Shown: positions 1-11,179 of the stretch, one piece after another
Numbering within the stretch: position 1 is the first letter of the stretch
Layout of the letters: each line of letters starts with the position of its first letter
Origin: Guillardia theta CCMP2712
Lineage: Eukaryota > Cryptophyceae > Pyrenomonadales > Geminigeraceae
NCBI RefSeq assembly: GCF_000315625.1
Contig: NW_005434672.1
Location: 62,001 to 126,000, forward strand
DNA length: 64,000 bases
Direction of reading: 5' to 3'
Position numbers and translations under genes: made by a program
Notes under the pieces: model-generated
What the model was told of the DNA's origin: nothing
The model's database searches: none
What the model saw: only the letters and a program-made list of their open reading frames with translations

Positions 1-285
1 CGTCTTTTATTGTTGCAGTTTTTAGCTCTCTTGAGGTGGTTTCTTACGCCATGACAAACTGCAACGCCACTGAATGACTAGGGGTCAATCATACTTTGGT
101 TGAATCACACGCACACGACTGAAGGTCCAAACTTTTAAATGGCAGCTTGTTGTCTTGTTTAGAGCTCAGATGAGATCTCGAATACTGTGCTGTCACTTGA
201 GGGAGAGGAGCTTGAAGAAGAGAATTCATTTCTGCGAATTTGAAAGCGAATCTGCATGAATTTGATTTTATTCTTTTGGAACAGG

Positions 286-1435
286 ATGAAGATCCATGCA
301 CTTTCAATCTCTAGGTGGAAGCATGCGGACGCATCGATCAAGGAACCCGTGCATCTCTGTGAGCTACAACTTCTCTTCATGATTCTCCAATAACAAGTGT
401 CACAGGTTATGCGGTGGACGTCAGCCAGCTGAGTTTCTTTCAAGTATCATCTTCATTGACTCCTCAACGTCTCTCACGCTGAATATGTCAGAGAGGCACT
501 GTGAAGGAGATCACAGCTCTTGTGCTTCGGACATGTGTAGCAAAGACTAACCCCGGAGATTACCAGAGGCTGGAGCATGAAGGCGAGTCTAGGGAGATTC
601 CCAGGTTTCGTTGACTGACTGGCATGGCAGGAAACTATATTTACATCATTTGTCGTCACAATGGCATCTCCGGTCGGTCTAACCTGTGTGGAGGTTGTTT
701 GCATGATAACAAGGCTATTCTTGCAAACAGGTGTCTGCATCACTGACTCGGAGTACCCTCAACGGGTTTACTGTCATGTTTGTTGATTTACAGTCTGACA
801 AATTGACAGGTCGCCTTTGCGATCATCACGAAGCTCTTAGATGACTTCACTGAAGCAAACAATGGAAAGGTGACTCGCTCGTTTTCTCTGCTGGACAGTC
901 CTGACTGTCGACAAGTGGTCGGAAGACAAGAACGACAATTGTATGTCCTTTCCAGACCTTGAGCAGGTCAAGTCACAGAGTTTGACATCGCCGACCTGAC
1001 GCTTTGCTCGCAAAGGCTCTTGTCAAGTACCAGGACCCTGCGGAAGCCGACAAGATCACCAAGATCCAGAGGTGAGAAGTCTGTTAGAGCGAGCAAGCAC
1101 CTGATGGACTTTGAATCAGAGAACTGGAGGAGACGAAACAGGTTCGTTGCACTCGGGATGGTGAGAATGCAAGTGTAAAGCACCTGGTGCAGGTGTTGTA
1201 CAACACTATCGATGCTGTGCTGGCGCGTGGGTGAGAGTCGTCGGACGTTGGACTAGGTTTGAGTCTCACGGTTGTGCAGGGAGAAGCTCGATGATCTCAT
1301 CGACAAGAGTGACTCGCTGTCACTTCAGGTGAGGGTTGAGCATCGGGCAAGATGGTAGCGTGACATGAACTCCGGTAGAGCAAGAAGTTCTACAAGACGG
1401 CGAAAAAGCATAACCAATGCTGTGAGATTATGTGA
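286..1435 (+). CDS. YKT6: YKT6-type R-SNARE (longin SNARE)
   Basis: Membrane-fusion SNARE acting in ER-Golgi, Golgi and endosomal/autophagic traffic. Assembling nine exons across introns of about 45-55 nt gives roughly 205 residues, the usual YKT6 length. The start MKIHALSI resembles the MKLYSLSV start of known YKT6. The longin domain follows (SFFQRGTVKE near 35, TDSEYPQRVAFAI near 95). The SNARE coil runs from about residue 140 (ELEETKQVLYNTIDAVLARG) with the central arginine of an R-SNARE. The end KKHNQCCEIM carries the double-cysteine CaaX-like motif that is palmitoylated and prenylated in the family, so membrane attachment is by lipid rather than a transmembrane helix. One intron, starting at 583, appears to begin GC (GCGAGT). 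The boundary near 870-925 has more than one possible acceptor. The next gene starts 530 bp downstream on the same strand. Confidence 0.93.
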
Positions 1436-1966
1436 AAATATCTGACGTGTTCAATGAACCTGTACAAACGGCAACTTAAATACTTGAAAAGTGTGCCAAA
1501 TAGTCCGAGGCTAATCTGATCGGACGCTAATCACCACGAGTCCGATGATCTGTGGCCGGGCCGGCGGCGAGCGGCATGCGGAATCGGAACACGGTGACTG
1601 CTCAGCCTGACGCTGAGTGCTGAGTCACGGTTGCTTTCGCCGGGGAGAGCCCGGCGCCTGCGCCGCCGGCCGGCCCCGCCGGCCCGGTACCCGGCTGGGC
1701 GGGCCCGGGGCACGTTGATTGAATGCCGCTATCCGATCGCGCCGTCAGCCTTGCAAGTCGCCCCCGGGGCAGGCTGCCGTGTCGGACACTCTGCGGCCCG
1801 ACACGACTCGGCGAGTCGGGCCTCGGAAGCTGCGGCAGTGCGGCCCGGCTGACGCTGGTGGTCGGAGCCTGGAAGTTCGGGTGACAGTACTACGGTAAGT
1901 TGGCCGGGCCGGGTCTGGTCTACCATCATTGCAGGTTCTGCAGTCTATTTCCGGCGGAGCGTCACT
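1436..1966. other. GC-rich intergenic island
   Basis: No gene seen. From about 1505 to 1930 the sequence is very rich in CCGG/GGCC words, unlike the coding regions on either side, and it stops just before the next start codon at 1967. Similar islands recur in other 5' gaps of this window, so a promoter role for the downstream gene is a reasonable guess. Stop-free stretches here reflect the base composition. Confidence 0.6.
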
Positions 1967-4054
1967 ATGGGCGAAGGTGGCTGTCGTGCCGGTGGTGAGG
2001 GAGGGGAGGATGGAGGGGACAGAGGAGGGTCATGGTCAGCAACTTCGTCAGCAGCTGGAAGAAGAATCATGAGAGGTGTGGTCCTTGCTTGTAGCGGCCT
2101 TGTCTTGTGTGCTCTGTGCACTACGTTGTGGCTGAATGGAGGTGACAAGTGGAGAGGAGGAGCAGAGTTGGAGGAGCGTTTGCTAGGCGGAGTTGTGAAT
2201 GATGGGGGGATGAAAGACCTCACAAAGAGCATGAGAAGGGAGTTTGCGAAAGAAGATCAGGAACTTGAGAACCAACTGGGTGTGGCGAGATTGCCTCGCA
2301 TCCATTCAGGTCTGGGGTCATCAGAGATGGCGTCGTATCTCAACTCAGATACAAGTGGAGGAGACAGAAAGAAGGCCGCAGAGTACAGACTGCAATTGAA
2401 GTATGCACAAGATGACAAGGACTTTCATTCCTCCCGATTAGCAGCTTCCTTCGATCAGTCTGGAGATCCGTTGAGTGCACTTTACATGACCAAGTATCGA
2501 GCATTGAACTCAGCGAAGAAGGGCAGCTCGTTGTTTCCTATGCTTTATGCTGTTGGAGAGGATACAAACCAAGAGGGAGGCGAGCGTTCTGGAGGAGTGA
2601 GAGACGAGGACTACCAGGCGATCCTGCAAGGAGCCAACAACGCAGCAGCGCAACTGAGTTTTCGAGACGAGCTCAAGAGCGACGAGCAGAACTCGAGAGG
2701 GTACATGAAGAAGCTGGAAACCGATTTCCTTCAATCTCAGAACAATGGACCAGGCTTTCAGTCCCTCCTTCAGCTGTCCCGTTTGCGAAGTGACAGGCCA
2801 CGATACCCGTCATACGACGACACCATCACATCGTGGGCGGATAGACGAAGCTCTGAGGGCTTGTCTGGTAACATTCCTCATGACTCGAGGTATCTGATTG
2901 CCCTCCATGATCTGGTCTCTCCTCTGACTGCAGTGACAGTCGCGTCCACTCAGAGTCTCGTCTCGAGGCTCGAGCGCCTTTCCAGCAGCTCTCGATGGGT
3001 ATTGGGTCTACAGGGGAAGGAGAAGAAGACGGAAACGCCAAGGACTGGATTGTTGCCATGGAATCTGATCCCAAGTGCAAGAAAATTGTGGAGCAGATCA
3101 GGCATGGAATTCTTGGGGCTCTGCTAGACGATTCGACAGATTGTCTGGCAAACAAGAAGAAACCCAAGGCGATGTGGCCGTTCGGTTCACCCGGTCCCGA
3201 TGCGATGCCCTTGATGTCTGCTACTCACTTTTGACTAGGAGACAAATGGGAGGTTAAAGATCAAGGGGTGCAGGAAAAATCCAACCTTCTGGTAACCAAC
3301 CGCAATATCCATAATTGTTTTCGTATTTTTGACTCGGCACGTGTAGATCTTGGCGGCAAGGAAACTGGAGAAGGAGAGAGAGAAGCTGAAGGATGCGGAT
3401 AATGAGAAAGAAGAGGCCAAGGTTCCCGCTTTGTTTCAACGTGCTGCTCGTTAATGACTCGTCGTGTCACAGCGAGATGCGCTCCAAGCCGTCAAGACCG
3501 AAGGAGCCTTGCAGGTAACGTTGGAGCGTTCAGATGTGAGCCAGTTGCCCATTTCGCTTTCAGGCTCAAGTGGATTCACTGTATCATAATGAGAAGAAGC
3601 AGAGAAAAGATTTTGCAAACGTAGCCAAGGTGAACTGTGGGCTACCTTGTTACAGGTTTACTGACTTGAGATATAGATGGCGCAGAGCACTGTACTGGTG
3701 GAAGAGGAGATGATAGGTGTTTGAGAGTGACAATCATGTGATGAGCGTTCTGAAAAAGCTATAGGCAAACTGGTCAAAGCTCTCAAGGATGAGAAGCAGA
3801 GTGTCTCGGAGATGCAGCGGCAGAATCTGCTCCAACAATTGGCTCTTAAGCGATTGTAAGGCTAATCTTCCATCTTTCGTCCGCTGACTCAGATCGCAGA
3901 CATCAGTCGTTTGAGCATGGACATCAAGGACAGAACGTAAGACTGTTAGCATTGATTATAGCTGGCTGACGCGATATAGGGCGAATGGTACATCCCTTGG
4001 ACTAAGCAACTCGCATCCGCGGCACAAGCGGCCCGTCCCTACTCTGAAGCTTAA
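1967..4054 (+). CDS. Single-pass membrane protein with coiled coil, function unknown
   Basis: I do not recognise the family. The protein starts with a Gly-rich segment and has one hydrophobic helix at about residues 36-55 (VVLACSGLVLCALCTTLW), giving a signal-anchor topology. A polar, helical body follows. After an intron that starts GTGACAG near 2935 and ends before CAGCTCTCG, the frame shifts to a segment with AKDWIVAMESDPKCKK. Downstream exons encode a charged coiled coil (ILAARKLEKEREKLKDAD; AQVDSLYHNEKKQRKD; LVKALKDEKQSVSEM) and a tail ending WTKQLASAAQAARPYSEA. A 14-nt exon (GAGACAAATGGGAG, about 3238-3251) links two of these exons in frame. The reading frame closes consistently over all predicted short introns, supporting one gene of about 600 residues. 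The 3' end faces the minus-strand gene at 4418. Confidence 0.7.
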
Positions 4055-4417
4055 ATATTCTTTGCATATCATGTGATGTATCTCTCAACTTCTGGTGTAC
4101 CGAGTCTTTATACTAGAAACATGGACATAAGGAAATAAATATTCAAACTTGACAGTTCACTGTTATCCTTTGGCGACTGGTATGCTATCAGACTTTGGGA
4201 TTGGCGATTTCCTCAGACTGTGCAGCCTGAACTACACCGCTAGGAATCTCACTAGAGTCCTGTTCGTGTGTAGATGTTTCTCCACTATTACTTTTCCCAA
4301 ACCTGAAAGGAACAGTACTGTAAGGAAAACGACAAACCAAACTGAAGTCGTAAACCCCGTTCCCCCCTCCAGAAGCAGAGAAGCAAAGACAAGAGTTGCA
4401 GACAAGTACGTTGGTGT
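4055..4417. other. Convergent 3' gap
   Basis: Sequence between two converging genes. It contains an AATAAA-like signal (GGAAATAAATATTC, about 4130-4143) on the plus strand that suits the upstream gene. No other gene is supported. Confidence 0.5.
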
Positions 4418-5380
4418 TTACCTACTCCACGTACTTTTCCATTTTGGTTCTCCGGGCCCAAGAGTCCATTCAGAGTCGTCGTCGTATCTTCCGTAATGTA
4501 TGTCATCTGGAAGATCTCGTTCTTTCCTCTTTTTTGCTGTGTTGCTAGGAGAACCAGTCTTTCCCTTTCGCTCGGAGTTCCTCTGTTCATCAACCTTCTC
4601 CAAAATTTTTGTTTCCGCTTGGCTCAAGTTCGAGTCCATCTGCTTCGAGGAATTGGGAGGATTCCAAACACATGAAGATGGAGCAGAGGAAGTCAATTCA
4701 AGCTCCGAGTTCACTGAGGAGTGACGATCTTCAATCGATGAAGTCCCCGATAAATCTTCTGTCGACTTGGGTCCACTCTTTCCAGCTCCTGTTTGTTTGG
4801 GAGAAAAATCCGAAGGTTGCGCAAACTGAGGGTCTTTGGCAGTAGTTACGTGAGAGCTTTCGCTTTGTGTGTCCCCAGTGCCCGGTTCACGTTCGCTTGG
4901 CTCGTCAATATTCTCCCAGCTCAATTGCTGAGTGACATCTTTTGTGGTGACAGATCGTGAGGACTGAGACCGGGTCTTTAGCGACCTCCATGCTTCGGAA
5001 ACCCACACTTCTTCATCGACGGGTGCTTGTGGTATGGATGGTGGATAGGAAAGTCCATAACTTTCAGAAGACTTGCTGTTTCGCCTCGTGGAATAAGCAA
5101 GGTCTTGTTGCATATTTACATTGTGTGGCATATTCACATTCTGCGGCATGTTTGGGATACCAACAAATGGACCAGTCGCATATGCATGGAGTGGATGGTC
5201 GAAGACACCGGCACCAGGATCAGCCCTGAAACGGTATTGATGTTGATCTCGTCTCACGTAGCTGTTGGCACCAAGTTGATTGGGAGCATACGCAGGCTCA
5301 TCTGCACCTCCCAACGAATATTGTTCATTACTCCTGCCGTCGGAGTCCCACTTTCTGTGCGCACCATTCCAGTCAGCCAT
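4418..5380 (-). CDS. Low-complexity polar protein, function unknown
   Basis: Single open frame of 320 residues starting MADWNGAHRKWDSDGR. No known domain is recognised. The N-terminal third is rich in Tyr, Gln, Asn and Gly and includes Met-Pro-x-Asn-Val repeats (NMPQNVNMPHNVNM). The middle is Ser/Thr/Glu-rich and probably disordered. The C-terminus is basic then acidic (AKKRKERDLPDDIHYGRYDD), with a possible nuclear localisation signal KKRKER, followed by a Trp-containing end (EWTLGPGEPKWKS). The composition suggests a nucleic-acid-associated or scaffold protein, but that is speculation. No intron is needed, unusual here; it faces the upstream plus-strand gene tail to tail. Confidence 0.7.
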   Translation of the reverse strand: MADWNGAHRKWDSDGRSNEQYSLGGADEPAYAPNQLGANSYVRRDQHQYRFRADPGAGVFDHPLHAYATGPFVGIPNMPQNVNMPHNVNMQQDLAYSTRRNSKSSESYGLSYPPSIPQAPVDEEVWVSEAWRSLKTRSQSSRSVTTKDVTQQLSWENIDEPSEREPGTGDTQSESSHVTTAKDPQFAQPSDFSPKQTGAGKSGPKSTEDLSGTSSIEDRHSSVNSELELTSSAPSSCVWNPPNSSKQMDSNLSQAETKILEKVDEQRNSERKGKTGSPSNTAKKRKERDLPDDIHYGRYDDDSEWTLGPGEPKWKSTWSR

Positions 5381-5412
5381 GACGGGGATACTGCCCTTTG
5401 TGCTGCAATCTA

Positions 5413-5475
5413 CCTATCAGTGTCTTAGGTAGACCTATCAGCGCCTTAGGTAAAGCTATCAGTGTCTTCCTTGTT
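5413..5475. repeat. Tandem repeat, period 21, three imperfect copies
   Basis: Units starting at 5413, 5434 and 5455 share CTATCAG(T/C)G(T/C)CTTAGGTA. They lie directly upstream of the minus-strand start at 5380 and are followed by a GCTCGCTCGCTTGCTCGCTCG run. Placement in the 5' region makes a regulatory role possible but unproven. Confidence 0.75.
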
Positions 5476-6675
5476 ACTCGCTCGCTCGCTTGCTCGCTCG
5501 CGCTCTAACGATAGCGCATGATTGAATTCACTGCCGCTTTTGCGCTTCTCAAGGCCATAGAAGTGGGGGAGGTATCAGGAATTGCAGGGATTGAAACCAA
5601 GGGGTTCATCATCCGGCCTCATTGGAGGTAGGGGTGGTACACCCTTACAAATGGACCCCTCTCAAGCCCAATCGTTACATCCCCCTGCACTACTCAGACC
5701 CCTACCGTACAAACTCCCCAAGGTTAAGAGCCAAAGGAACCCCCCAGAACATATATCTGCTAATGCTTCGAGTACCCCACCCCCGTTATCACTCTTGATC
5801 AACTGAATATCCCCTTTTTATCTCATCATTTCACTGATAACCCCACCTACCCCTTGAATCTACGTAACTTCCCTCTAGATGGCCTCACTTTCTTGCCTCC
5901 CCTTCCTCAAGTTTCTCCCCTTTTGCCTCTTGCTCTGACCGCCATCCCCTGCCCTGCTCGAAGGGTCCTCAGCATCCCTGCAGGACCACCCCTACCTTTA
6001 GTCTGCGACTCTTATAGGGTCCATGCCGTGACCATGTGAATGCCATGGTGGGGCCGTGACTTCACTAAAGAAAAGCACTGGTCACGATCATAGCATGAAT
6101 ACCACCCTTGAAAAAAATCATTTTCGTATTTCAAAAACTATGTATTAATCGAAAACATGAGTGTTAAAATTGGGGTAAACCAGGGGAAATTCTATAATGT
6201 TGTAGCCGTCACTTACATTCGCAGTAAACTTGGGGATCGGATCAGAGGAAACTACCGTCCCCCCCGAGCATACTTCAACCCCTCATCCCCATCATTGACC
6301 AGTCAAACCTCAACCAGCCACGGCACCGAAACATCGCCCGGCCGGTTCGGCCCGGGAGTATCCGACAAAAGTATCCGTGAAGTTATTCACAAGTATCCGG
6401 GAGGGTATCCTTCACGGTATCCGGGAGGTGTGCGAGCGGCAAGAAATGGCGGGAGCGGGAGTAAGGCGAGAGAGGAGCTTGGGGAGATGAGGGAGTGAGG
6501 CATGAAGATGGTTTGAATCTACTACAGGGTCTAAGAGAACGATCGCCCCGCCCGACTGCCTATCCTCCTTTCTCTCTCCCGTGGGTCTCCGACGTGAAGC
6601 CTGAGCTCTGTAGCCTGCTGTGCTTAAATCGCTCGTGGGTGAAAGACTGATAGATCAGAATCCCATCGACTTGCC
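5476..6675. other. C-skewed intergenic region between divergent genes
   Basis: No convincing gene. From 5560 to about 6040 the plus strand is dominated by CCCCT/CCTACCCC words. An AT-rich patch (6080-6200) follows, then a segment with repeated TATCCG(G/T)GA words near 6360-6430. The 113-residue open frame at 6157-6498 has no recognisable features and falls in this biased sequence. It probably holds the 5' regions of both flanking genes. Confidence 0.45.
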
Positions 6676-8723
6676 ATGGCGAGCTCTTCATTCAACTCCT
6701 CCTTAGCTAGCAAAATGTCTCTAAATCTCAACCGTGTTCATGGCGCGTCCTCGGCAAGTGCGACGTCCAAGTCAGGAGCGGCGCTAGTACCGAGGACTAC
6801 ACTGTTTGATCATGCTATCCTCCCCGTCCCTTCCAACATGCCAAACGTCAACCAGCTCTGTGAGTTTGTGGCTCTGAACAATGGCGCGCGAGCGGGGATG
6901 GCTCAAGAAACCTCTATCTCACTGACGAGCTGGCACAAGTATGCCAAGGAGAGCTTCAAAATGGATACAGGGTATGCGCAGCTGGTGTTTGACATCTTCT
7001 TTGATAGTATGTGCGAGGGAAATGCGTCAGATGCTTCCACGGTCTCTCCCGCCCCCTTCGCCCTGTTCTTGTATGTGCTTGCAGTCTACAAGGATGAATC
7101 TTTGATCGGGGGGACACCGAGGGCGTTGCGAGCGGACATTGCATATCCTCAGCTGACAGCATCGGATTCTCTTTCCCCTCGCTCTTCGCAGCAGCTCTCC
7201 CCTAGAACAGTGGTCTCTGGCAGCAAGGCGTCTGAGTTGGAGAAGAAGCAGATCAGCTTCATCCAGAAGAACGTCAAGGAGCTGTTGCATATCGTGTCAG
7301 GCTCTGCATCTTCAACGCATGTCCATCCCTCGCAGTTTGATGCTATGGGGGCGATCCTGATGGCGCCATATGGAGTGCCTCAAAGCAATCTCAGTTCTCT
7401 CGTGCCCTTCTGGAAGGGAAAGCAGGAGCTGGTCAGCGTCTCCGATCTTTGCTCATGGATCTCCGAGTCGCTGCCAGTGCAGGAGCAGCCTTCTCCTGCA
7501 CGGTTTCACTCTTCCGCTTCCTCTCCCACCAAGGTCCATGGCGAGAGCTCTGTCATCGAGACGGCAGCAGCAGAACGTTCGGGAGGCTTCATGCTCCACA
7601 ACATATCGCGATCGACAATCATCCGCTCTTCCCAGGAGCTTGTTCCCAACGCTCCATCGCAAGAGCAAGCATGGCAGACCTCTCAGCAGAAATGGATGAA
7701 GATTCAGAACTGTTATGACTCTTTCATCTACATCACGGCTCCCTTGCATCATGTTGTCATCACTGGCTGCGTCAACTGCACGATCTTGATCGCTGCTGCT
7801 AATTTGGTGACCATGGACAACTGCGAGAGATCAAAGTTCATCTTTGGGTGCCGAAGGCTGCACGTGGCGAACTCTATTGATACAACTCTACACATCTTGA
7901 CGAACAGACAGCCCGTGAGTCTTGCCTTGCATTTCTTGTCTCCTTGTCACCCCGATGTGGCAGATTCTTCTCGGCGAGAACCACGACCTGATAGTGGCTC
8001 CTTTCAACGCCCTCCTTGCTGACTGTCTTGCCATGTGGAGGTTTCTTCAGATCGATCGATCCAAAGTGATTGTGGCATGTCGGAAGCCTGCAGCATTGAT
8101 GTCATACGGCAGAACCGCTGGGCGGAGGCGTTGTGGATCTCTCGGAACGCGAGTGGGATCGTCTTGACTGGAGGAGGTGATGATTGCTCCTCGAGCTTCT
8201 CGTCTCACCAGCCTGCAGCCATTCCTGGATTCTCGCAGATGCCCCCTCAAAACTTTTTTTGCGTCACCGTGCCGTCCAACCAGCCCCAGCCTTCCTCCAT
8301 CGTCGCCTCGCAGGTTGTCTTATTGGTACTCTGGGCACTGCTGGAGCTCAAATAAGCACAGGCCAACCCCTGCCCTCTGCCTCCTAACTACGCGACTGCC
8401 CTCCAGCAGAAGCACAAACAGGTCAGTTTGCCCTCTCGTGACCTGCCGCTAGTCACGCAGCTTGACAGGTGCTGGACTTGCGCAAGGAGATCGCCGACAC
8501 TGAGGCGGGCGCCGGCAGCACGAAGCAGGCGCTACAGAAGGCAATACAGGTGAGAATGAGGGTCTGTGAAAAGGGTGAGGAGGCTGAGGGCGCATGGCAG
8601 GCCAAGTTCAAGGAATGGCTCGTGAGCACGGGAAACATGCGGCAGGTGCAGGACCTTGTACATATGGAACATCCGTACTCGAGACCAGAAGGTGAAGCAA
8701 CTCAAATCTTTACTTCTGTGTAA
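6676..8723 (+). CDS. TBCCD1: TBCC domain-containing protein 1 homologue
   Basis: TBCCD1 proteins act at the centrosome/basal body and Golgi; the Chlamydomonas homologue (ASQ2) helps keep centrioles linked. The first exon runs open from MASSSFNSS for over 400 residues. The C-CAP/cofactor-C-like beta-helix lies at about residues 345-450 (IQNCYDSFIYITAPLHHVVI, then a series of short beta rungs ending HILTNRQP). After an intron near 7917 it continues ILLGENHDLIVAPFNALL. A later exon has SQMPPQNFFCVTVP, matching the conserved TBCCD1 stretch after the helix. The end (AKFKEWLVSTGNMRQVQDLV) matches the family's characteristic C-terminus. TBCCD1 lacks the catalytic arginine of TBCC/RP2; I did not see one here. 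Two internal exon borders (about 8035-8100 and 8545-8596) are uncertain. Confidence 0.88.
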
Positions 8724-9024
8724 GAACGATTGATACCCATGATCTTAACTTTCGATTATGGTCATGCTAACTTTGATTGACAAACGACCTCTTGTGCTCC
8801 ATGTTTCCTCCTTTGCATTGACTTTTGCTGTTCGTTAATCTCTGACTTGTTCGTTCTGGTAAATCTTAATGACTTGTGCAGATGCAAAGTCGTGAAGGGC
8901 AGGAATGATTGGCGAGGAGGGCCCGTTGGAATTCGCTACTACCTGATCTCCTTGAGTACATTGAGCTCCTCGACCACAATCCTTTCCCACTGTCTCCCCC
9001 ACTTCACTCATTCTCTCGCTCCCT

Positions 9025-10894
9025 TCAGTCCTCGTCCTGGTACTCCAAGTCATCGCTGTCCGAGCCTGCGTCAGCCTCCTCTCTGGTTGCTTTTCGAGAC
9101 TTCTCCTCCTTCGCCAGCACCTTTCAGGCATCTCACGACTCGCCTTCCCTCCCCTCTACTCCTTCACCCACCGCATCGTACGCACGCACGTCGTCGCTGT
9201 ATCCTCCCACCCCGGCCGCGTCAAGAATAGCCTGACAGTCTCGTCATCATGAGCAGCATCACATGCTCTTACCTTAGCCTCCACGTCATCAAGAACAGTC
9301 TTGCCGTCTTTCCTTGCCGTGTAATCGTCGAGCGACTTCACGGGCTTTCTCTTCACCCCTGCTGCCTCCAGCTCCTTCTCGTCTGCCACGTAGTCGGGGA
9401 TGCAACCCCAGACCTCGACCTCCTCGAACTCAAACTCGGGGGAGGAGGAGAGGCAGGGCATCTTGCAGAAGGAAGAGCAAGGAGCTCGGCACACCCCTCG
9501 TTCCAGCATGGTGTCCACGTAGATGCCCCAGAAGTCCTTCTGTCCTCCCATCCCCAGCCCGTTGGAGCAGGAGGTCAAGTTGGTGGAGAGCCACATGAAG
9601 TTGTTGTTGACGTTGCTGGCAGGGAAGATCTTCATCCTAGGGGAGGAGGAGAACAAGAAACATCGGCCATCCCCATAGAACTTGTTGCTCTTGTGCCAGG
9701 ACACTGAGGCGAACCCTCCGAAGACACACCCCAGTTTGTCCTTGAAGATGAGCAACGTTGGACCCCGGAAGAGGATTTTGGACATGAAGCGCGAGAAGGA
9801 CTTGCCGTGCTTGACGCTGCTGTAGAGCTGTTTCCATGGCTTCTGCACGCATGTGGGAGGGAGTTGAGGGCCGAAGATCCAGAGCACTTCGTCTGAGAGG
9901 AGACGCGACTTGCGAGCTAGCCGGGGAACATTCCGTTGCCTCTTGTGCATGGACGAGTCCTTGGCAGAGAGCAGGAAGGCCGAGCGGAGGAGGTCAGGAA
10001 GGAAGCCTTCGGTGTCGACCTCTCGCTGTAACCAGTTGTCTCCTTCTTCTCTTGTCATCTCGTCCCCTTGAACCTCTTCGAAAGCGTTATCCACGCTAAT
10101 GTCTGCAAGTCTCTCCGCCAGCGCGCTGACATTCGGAGAATCAGAATAAAGGATGGAGCAGGAGCAGGAGCAGGAGGTTACGGAGAGAGGCAGGTAGGCA
10201 AGGGACGTATGGTTCTGCAGGCCACACCTAGCATTTCCATCATCTGGCAGTGAATGAAAGGCGATGGTCTTATAGAGCTCTCGCGCTAGCTGTCAATTTG
10301 CCAGTCAGTTGCTACTAAGAGACAAGCTTGCACGTAGACCTTTCTATTGATAGTCTTCGAGCCTTCAAAGAGGACCGAGAGTGAGAAAGATCTCCTGTCA
10401 AATCGATCTGTGGTACAGACCCTACCGAGCACGAGAGCTCAACAAGAAGCGTCAGGTCCGCTAAGTTCGAGCATCGACAGTCACCAGTATCGGCCATACT
10501 GAAATGCATCAGTTTGGATCCCGCGCTACCCTTGCTCTCTGACACTACTTTCCGCATGGCGGCGAACAGACTGACGGCCATCCGTCAGTGTGTGGAGGAA
10601 AAACTTGTGAAGCAACCGAGATGAGAGGGAGGGAGGCAGCTTGAGGGCCTCGCGGAGGGAAGTTTCATCCAAGTCTTTCTGCTGCCATGCGTCACATCAG
10701 CATGTCTCTCATCCTCGCGTCAGATCACCTTGCCCGACAAGGAGACAATGCGGGTGAAGTTGTGCTTGAACGACGCCAGCTCCTCATCTGCATGTCGCAT
10801 CAACACGCGTTGACAGTGAAAGCATGCTCGAGAGAAGCTCGCCTGTTGCTCCAGGTATCGCTGCTGCCCCTCCCTTCGTTCCTGAGTTGCCCAT
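9025..10894 (-). CDS. TLDc-domain protein, MEAK7/TLDC1-like
   Basis: MEAK7 is an N-myristoylated lysosomal protein that supports mTOR signalling. The model starts MGNSGTKGG at 10894, an N-myristoylation motif as in MEAK7. The next exon follows a 55-nt intron with an apparent GC donor (10842 down to 10788). An N-terminal helical region has LREALKLPPSLSSRLLHKF. The TLDc domain is clear (LFRGPTLLIFKDKLGCVFGG, SVSWHKSNKFYGDGRCFLFS, NGLGMGGQKDFWGIYVDTML, FEEVEVWGC). After two more short introns the tail is acidic and ends SDSDDLEYQDED. The exon structure near 10300-10560 is only approximate. The start diverges from a plus-strand gene 285 bp away; the end faces TBCCD1 across 301 bp. Confidence 0.85.
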
Positions 10895-10918
10895 GGCGGT
10901 ATGACAACGCCTGCACAG

Positions 10919-11090
10919 TTACAGAGATGGCGAGGGGAAGGAGAGGAGAAGGAGAGAGAGTAGGGCAGTGGAGGAGAGGGCAGCGGAGTGAAGGGGAGGG
11001 GAGGAGAGGAGAGGAAGGGGAGGGAGGGGGAGGGAGGGGGTGGGAGGGGAGAGGGGGGAGAGGGGGGAGAGGGGAGGGTCTAGTGGCAGG
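10919..11090. repeat. Purine-rich low-complexity tract in a divergent promoter
   Basis: Almost uninterrupted purines on the plus strand, built from GGGGAGG and GGAGAGG words. The tract lies between two genes transcribed away from each other (starts at 10894 minus and 11180 plus), so it sits in their shared 5' region. Such tracts can form triplex or G-rich structures. Confidence 0.75.
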
Positions 11091-11179
11091 CCACAAGTTA
11101 TCAGAATTTTGTTGGTTTCAAGTTGAGTAAAAACTTGAGCATGGCGGCGCTCTAGCAGCAGGTGCGAGCGGGAACAACC

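Noticed and set aside
1631-1852. Arg/Ala/Pro-rich ORFs in the first GC island
   Set aside because: Same compositional effect; both strands are open.
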